A DNA stretch of 64,000 nt from Liolophura sinensis (taxonomy: Eukaryota; Mollusca; Polyplacophora; Chitonida; Chitonidae): positions 48,428-112,427 of the forward strand of contig NW_027018029.1 of assembly GCF_032854445.1 (NCBI RefSeq), given 5' to 3'. Positions 58,301-64,000 of this stretch are shown here, one piece after another. The stretch's first letter is position 1. The number at the start of each line of letters is the position of its first letter. A model generated the notes under the pieces. That model was not told the origin of the DNA. It ran no database searches and saw only the letters and a program-made list of their open reading frames with translations. Both the position numbers and the translations under genes were made by a program.

Positions 58301-61300
58301 ACTATATTCAACTTTTGACTATAAGTTATGTGCCCCTCGGTAGCCCAGAAGACCTGAAATCTTTGGGCCAAGCCCATTTAACTCACCCAGCAATTGTCTT
58401 ACTTCTAAGTGCAAGACAATCTCAATGTCTTTATCTACGTGTAGAAAAACCAGACCATTTGTACATAAAAAACACAAGGTACTTGATACAGTCTGCTGTA
58501 AAAAGTACAACTAAACACTGACCCACTTCAGTAAGGTGCCAAAAGATGCGGAATTGAACCAGGCATCGGCAGCTGTTGAAAAATTGCAAATTTCCCTGGT
58601 TTCCGAGGAGTAAGAGCCGTTGCTGGGCACGTGATTATGACACAAATGATCGTTCAATTGTCACTATAGCCAAAAGTATTGGTCGGAGAGCAACGCGGTT
58701 TGCACCATTCGATTTCTCGTCACAAAATACGTCGGATTAGCCTCTTACTAGCAGCACTGGAACAATTTTTCCAATTTTGCATTTTTGCCTGGTCTTTTTG
58801 TTAATTGAAATCGGCTACACTGTATTATGTACCATCGCGACTGGTCATTACTATATTCAACTTTTGACTATATGTTATGTGCCCTTCGGTAGCCCAGAAG
58901 ACCTGAAATCTTTGGGCTAAGCCCATTTAACTCACCCAGCAATTGCCTTACTTCTAAGTCCAAGACAATCTCAATGTCTTTATCTACGTGTAGAAAAACC
59001 ACACCATTTGTACATGAAAAACACAAGGTACTTTATACAGTCTGCTTGTAAAAAGTACAACTGAACACTGACCCACTTCAGTAAGGTGCCTAAAGATGCG
59101 GAATTGAGCCAGGCATCGGCAGCTGTTGAAAAATTGCAAATTTCCCTGGTTTCCATGGAGTAAGAGCCGTTGCTGGGCACGTGATTATGACATAAATGAT
59201 CATTCAATTGTCGCTACAGCCAAAAGTATTGGTCGGAGAGCAACGCGGATTGCACCATTCGATTTGTCGTCACAAAATACGTCGGATTAGCCTCTTACTA
59301 GTAGCACTGGAACAGTTTTTCCACTTTTGCATTTTTGCCTGGTCTTTTTGTTAATTGAAACCGGCTACACTGTACTCTGTACAATCGCGACTGGTCATTA
59401 CTATATTCATCTTTTGACTATAAGTTATGTGCCCTTCGGTAGCCCAGAAGACCTGAAATCTTTGGGCCAAGCCCATTTAACTCACCCAGCAATTGCCTTA
59501 CTTTCTTATTTCTAAGTCCAAGACAATCTCAATGTCTTTATCTACGTGTAGAAAAACCACACCATTTGTACATAAAAAACACAAGGTACTTGATACAGTC
59601 TGCTGTAAAAAGTACAACTAAACACTGACCCACTTCAGTAAGGTGCCAAAAGATGCGGAATTGGGCCAGGCATCGGCAGCTGTTAAAAAATTGCAAATTT
59701 CCCTGGTTTCCATGGAGTAAGAGCCGTTGCTGGGCACGTGATTATGACATCAATGATCATTCAATTGTCGCTACAGCCAAAAGTATTGGTCGGAGAGAAA
59801 CGCGGTTTGCACCATTCGATTTCTCGTCACAAAATACGTCGGATTAGCCTCTTACCAGCAGCACTGGAACAGTTTTTCCACTTTTGCATTTTTGCCTGGT
59901 CTTTTTGTTAATTGAAATCGGCTACACTGTACTCTGTACAATCGCGACTGGTCATTACTATGTTCAACTTTTGATTATAAGTTATGTACCCTTCGGTAGC
60001 CCAGAAGACCTGAAATCTTTGGGCTAAGCCCATTTAACTCACCCAGCAATTGCCTTACTTCTAAGTGCAAGACAATCTCAATTTCTTTATCTACGTGTAG
60101 AAAAACCACACCATTTGTACGTGATAAACACAAGGTACTTGATACAGTCTGCTGTAAAAAGTACAACTGAACACTGACCCACTTCAATAAGGTGCCAAAA
60201 GATGCGGAATTGAGCCAGGCATCGGCAGCTGTTGAAAAATTGCAAATTTCCCTGGTTTCCATGGAGTAAGAGCCGTTGCTACGCACGTGATTATGACATA
60301 AATTATCATTCAATTGTCGCTACAGCCAAAAGTATTGGTCGGAGAGCAACGCGGATTGCACCATTCGATTTCTCGTCACAAAATACGTCGGATTAGCCTC
60401 TTACTAGTAGCACTGGAACAGTTTTTCCACTTTTGCCTGGTCTTTTTGTTAATTGAAACCGGCTACACTGTACTCTGTACAATCGCGACTGGTCATTACT
60501 ATATTCAACTTTTGACTATAAGTTATGTGCCCTTCGGTAGCCCAGAAGACCTCAAATCTTTGGGCTAAGCCCATTTAACTCACCCAGCAATTGCCTTACT
60601 TTCTTATTTCTAAGTCCAAGACAATCTCAATGTCTTTATCTACGTGTAGAAAAACCACACCATTTGTACATAAAAAACACAAGGTACTTGATACAGTCTG
60701 CTGTAAAAAGTACAACTAAACACTGACCCACATTTATAAGGTGCCAAAAGATGCGGAATTGGGCCAGGCATCGGCAGCTGTTAAAAAATTGCAAATATCC
60801 CTGGTTTCCATGGAGTAAGAGCCGTTGCTGGGCACGTGATTATGACATCAATGATCATTCAATTGTCGCTACAGCCAAAAGTATTGGTCGGAGAGAAACG
60901 CGGTGTGCACCATTCGATTTCTCGTCACAAAATACGTCGGATTAACCTCTTTCTAGTAGTACTGGAACAGTTTTTCCACTTTTGCATTTTTGCCTGGTCT
61001 TTTTGTTAATTGAAACCGGCTACACTGTACTCTGTACAATCGCGACTGGTCATTACTATATTCAACTTTTGACTATAAGTTATGTGCCACTCGGTAGCCC
61101 AGAAGACCTCAAATCTTTGGGCCAAGCCCATTTAACTCACCCAGCAATTGTCTTATTTCTAAGTCCAAGACAATCTCAATGTCTTTATCTACGTGTAGAA
61201 AAACCACACCATTTGTACATAAAAAAAACAAGGTACTTGATACAGTCTGCTGTAAAAAGTACAACTGAACACTGACCCACTTCAGTAAGGTGCCAAAAGA

Positions 61301-64000
61301 TGCGGAATTGAGCCAGGCATCGGCAGCTGTTGAAAAATTGCAAATTTCCCTGGTTTCCATGGAGTAAGAGCCGTTGCTGGGCACGTGATTATGACATAAA
61401 TGATCACTCAATTGTCACTACAGCCAAAAGTATTGGTCGGAGAGCAACGCGGTGTGCACCATTCGATTTCTCGTCACAAAATACGTCGGATTAGCCTCTT
61501 ACTAGTAGCACTGGAACAGTTTTTCCACTTTTGCATTTTTGCCTGGTCTTTTTGTTAAATGAAACCGGCTACACTGTACTATGTACAATCGCGACTGGTC
61601 ATTTCTATATTGAACTTTTGACTATAAGTTATGTGCCCTTCGGTAGCCCAGAAGATCTGAAATCTTTGGGCTAAGCCCATTTAACTCACCCAGCAATTGC
61701 CTTACTTCTAAGTGCAAGACAATCTCAATGTCTTTATCTACGTGTAGAAAAACCACACCATTTGTACGTGAAAAACACAAGGTACTTGATACAGTCTGCT
61801 GTAAAAAGTACAACTGAACACTGACCCACTTCAGTAAGGTGCCAAAAGATGCGGAATTGAGCCAGGCATCGGCAGCTGTTAAAAAATTGCAAATATCCCT
61901 GGTTTCCATGGAGTAAGAGCCGTTGCTGTGCACGTGATTATGACATCAATGATCATTCAATTGTCGCTACAGCCAAAAGTATTGGTCGGCGAGCAACGCG
62001 GTTTGCACCATTCGATTTCTCGTCACAAAATACGTCGGATTAGCCTCTTACCAGCAGCACTGGAACAAATTTTCCACTTTTGCATTTTTGCCTGGTTTTT
62101 TGTTAATTGAAATCGGCTACACTGTACTCTGTACAATCGCGACTGGTCATTACTATATTCAACTTTTGACTATAAGTTATGTGCCCTTCGGTAGCCAAGG
62201 AGACGTCAAATCTTTGGGCTAAGCCCATTTAACTCACCCAGCAATTGTCTTACTTCTAAATCCAAGACAATCTCAATGTCTTTATCTACGTGTAGAAAAA
62301 CCACACCATTTGTACATAAAAAACAAAAGGTACTTAATACAGTCTGCTGTAAAAAGTACAACTGAACACTGACCCACTTCAGTAAGGTGCCAAAAGATGC
62401 GGAATTGAGCCAGGCATCGGCAGCTGTTGAAAAATTGCAAATTTCCCTGGTTTCCATGGAGTAAGAGCCGTTGCTGGGCACGTGATTATGACATAAATGA
62501 TCACTCAATTGTCACTACAGCCAAAAGTATTGGTCGGAGAGCAACGCGGTGTGCACCATTCGATTTCTCGTCACAAAATACGTCGGATTAGCCTCTTACT
62601 AGTAGCACTGGAACAGTTTTTCCACTTTTGCATTTTTGCCTGGTCTTTTTGTTAATTGAAACCGGCTACACTGTACTCTGTACAATCGCGACTGGTCATT
62701 TCTAAATTGAACTTTTGACTATAAGTTATGTGCCCTTCGGTAGCCCAAAAGACCTGAAATCTTTGGGCTAAGCCCATTTAACTCACCCAGCAATTGCCTT
62801 ACTTCTAAGTGCAAGACAATCTCAATGTCTTTATCTACGTGTAGAAAAACCACACCATTTGTACGTGAAAAACACAAGGTACTTGATACAGTCTGCTGTA
62901 AAAAGTACAACTGAACACTGACCCACTTCAGTAAGGTGCCAAAAGATGCGGAATTGAGCCAGGCATCGCCAGCTGTTGAAAAATTGCAAATTTCCCTGGT
63001 TTCCATGGAGTAAGAGCCGTTGCTACGCACGTGATTATGACATAAATGATCATTCAATTGTCACTACAGCCAAAAGTATTGGTCGGAGAGCAACGCGGAT
63101 TGCACCATTCGATTTCTCGTCACAAAATACGTCGGATTAGCCTCTTACTAGTAGCACTGGAACAGTTTTTCCACTTTTGCATTTTTGCCTGGTCTTTTTG
63201 TTAATTGAAACCGGCTACACTGTACTCTGTACAATCGCGACTGGTCATTACTATATTCAACTTTTGACTATAAGTTATGTGCCCTTCGGTAGCCCAGAAG
63301 ACGTCAAATCTTTCGGCTCAGCCCATTTAACTCACCCAGCAATTGTCTTACTTCTAAATCCAAGACAATCTCAATGTCTTTATCTACGTGTAGAAAAACC
63401 ACACCATTTGTACATAAAAAACACAAGGTACTTGATACAGTCTGCTGTAAAAAGTACAACTGACCACAGACCCACATGAATAAGGTGCCAAAAGATGCGG
63501 TATTGAGCCAGGTATCGGCAGCTGTTGAAAAATTGCAAATTTCCCTGGTTTCCATGGAGCAAGAGCCGTTGCTACGCACGTGATTATGACATAAATGATC
63601 ATTCAATTGTCGCTACAGCCAAAAGTATTGGTCCGAGAGCAACGCGGTTTGCACCATTCGATTTGTGGTCACAAAATTCGTCGGATTAGCCTCTTACTAG
63701 TAGCACTGGAACAGTTTTTCCACTTTTGTATTTTTGCCTGGTCTTTTTGTTAATTGGAACCGGCTACACTGTACTCTGTACAATCGCGACTGGTCATTAC
63801 TATATTCAACTTTTGACTATAAGTTATGTGCCCTTCGGTAGCCCAGAAGACCTGAAATCTTTGGGCCAGGCCCATTTAACTCACCCAGCAATTGTCTTAT
63901 TTCTAAGTCCAAGACAATCTCAATGTCCTTATCTACGTGTAGAAAAACCACACCATTTGTACGTGAAAAACACAAGGTACTTGATACAGTCTGCTGTAAA
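55313..64000. repeat. Diverged right flank with short-range duplications
   Basis: Anchors 55,313, 55,863, 56,420, 56,969, 57,518, 58,067, 58,616, 59,166, 59,723, 60,272, 60,821, 61,370, 61,919, 62,467, 63,016 and 63,565. Most monomers carry private substitutions (for example CACAAATGATCGTTC near 58,640, TTCCGAGGAG near 58,602, GCCAAGGAGACG near 62,194, GTGGTCACAAAATTCG near 63,666). Only short HOR relations are evident: 61.26-61.9 kb with 62.36-63.0 kb at 1,097 bp (2 monomers), and 54.8-55.2 kb with 57.5-58.0 kb. The CTTCAG(T/A)AAGG junction haplotype predominates. The array continues past the window end. Confidence 0.78.
60421..60440 (+). other. 8-bp slippage deletion in one monomer
   Basis: The text reads CCACTTTTGCCTGG where all others have a further CATTTTTG. 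The loss lies between two TTTTG copies, as expected of replication slippage. The same monomer also carries the 8-bp insertion at 60,594, so its anchor spacing (60,272 to 60,821) is back to 549 bp. Confidence 0.8.

Larger units (their letters stand above)
1..64000. repeat. Tandem satellite array, about 549-557 bp monomer, 116 phase anchors
   Basis: The window is entirely head-to-tail copies of one unit. Anchor motif GCCGTTGCT (or a one- or two-base variant) recurs at 221, 771, 1321, 1871, 2428, 2977, 3527 and so on to 63,016 and 63,565, with no gap larger than 562 bp or smaller than 541 bp. No inverted monomer and no foreign insertion was seen. The commonest spacings are 549, 550 and about 557 bp; the last class has an extra 8 bp. 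Monomers differ by substitutions that are shared between distant copies, which defines subfamilies and higher-order repeats. Long single-family arrays with HORs are known from eukaryotic centromeric and pericentromeric heterochromatin; the location in this genome is inference. I do not recognise the family. Confidence 0.97.

Noticed and set aside
1-64000. CRISPR array
   Set aside because: The whole 550-bp unit is repeated with no short direct repeat and unique spacer structure.
1-64000. Ribosomal RNA, 5S, histone or other tandem gene cluster
   Set aside because: No conserved rRNA or tRNA segment, and no frame conserved through all monomers, is present in the unit.
1-64000. CENP-B box (NTTCGNNNNANNCGGGN)
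   Set aside because: The TTCG occurrences in the monomer (CATTCGATTTCTCG and CCTTCGGTAGCCC) lack the required A and CGGG; I saw no acceptable match on the other strand.
1-64000. Transposon insertion, terminal repeats or target-site duplications
   Set aside because: Anchor spacing never exceeds 562 bp, so no insertion larger than a few bases is present.

Overview
The whole 64 kb window is one uninterrupted tandem satellite DNA array. I find no ordinary gene, RNA gene, transposon or unique-sequence gap. Using the motif GCCGTTGCT (and its few variants) as a phase anchor, I located 116 successive occurrences from position 221 to position 63,565. All lie in the same orientation, at a mean spacing of about 551 bp. 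The basic unit is 549 or 550 bp. A second length class of about 557 bp carries an 8-bp insertion at one fixed site in 22 units. Both window ends lie inside the array, so the real array is longer than 64 kb. An array this long, with multi-monomer higher-order repeats (HORs), is typical of eukaryotic constitutive heterochromatin (centromeric, pericentromeric or subtelomeric). I do not recognise the monomer and cannot name the organism.

Layout. 1-1.6 kb is a relative of 11.0-12.6 kb, 20 monomers to its right. 1.6-6.0 kb holds two copies of a 4-monomer unit (offset about 2,207 bp). These are nested in an 8-monomer HOR (offset about 4,401-4,410 bp) that repeats over 6.8-11.05 kb. From about 11.05 to 36.2 kb there are two tandem copies of a giant 23-monomer HOR of about 12.67 kb. 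Each copy contains the same internal 3-monomer duplication (about 1,655 bp) and the same 8-monomer block (about 4.40 kb). From 34.4 to 40.1 kb the 8-monomer block continues as a 7-monomer version, with one unit lost by an in-phase exchange, and then a partial copy. 40.1-44.3 kb is a mixed block. 44.3-45.4 kb holds two adjacent near-identical monomers. 45.4-52 kb has a 5-monomer offset (2,750 bp), 52.4-55.3 kb a 3-monomer offset (1,648 bp), and 55.3-64 kb is more diverged with only short-range duplications.

The monomer has several recurring sequence elements: a 14-bp perfect palindrome toggled by one base, a GTGCACGTG element with three alleles, an inverted repeat TGTAC-TCT-GTACA, a run of closely spaced T-tracts, a CpG-rich 52-bp stretch, and a junction segment with several linked haplotypes, one of which contains a TATA-like string. 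Open reading frames of 60-171 codons occur throughout, but they are by-products of the repeat: they sit on both strands, overlap one another and change with each monomer variant. Three blocks (about 3.7-12.4, 19.8-24.75 and 39.4-43.8 kb) carry many single-base, mostly homopolymer indels that near-identical copies elsewhere lack. This looks like uneven consensus quality of a long-read assembly and should be resolved before any fine evolutionary reading.
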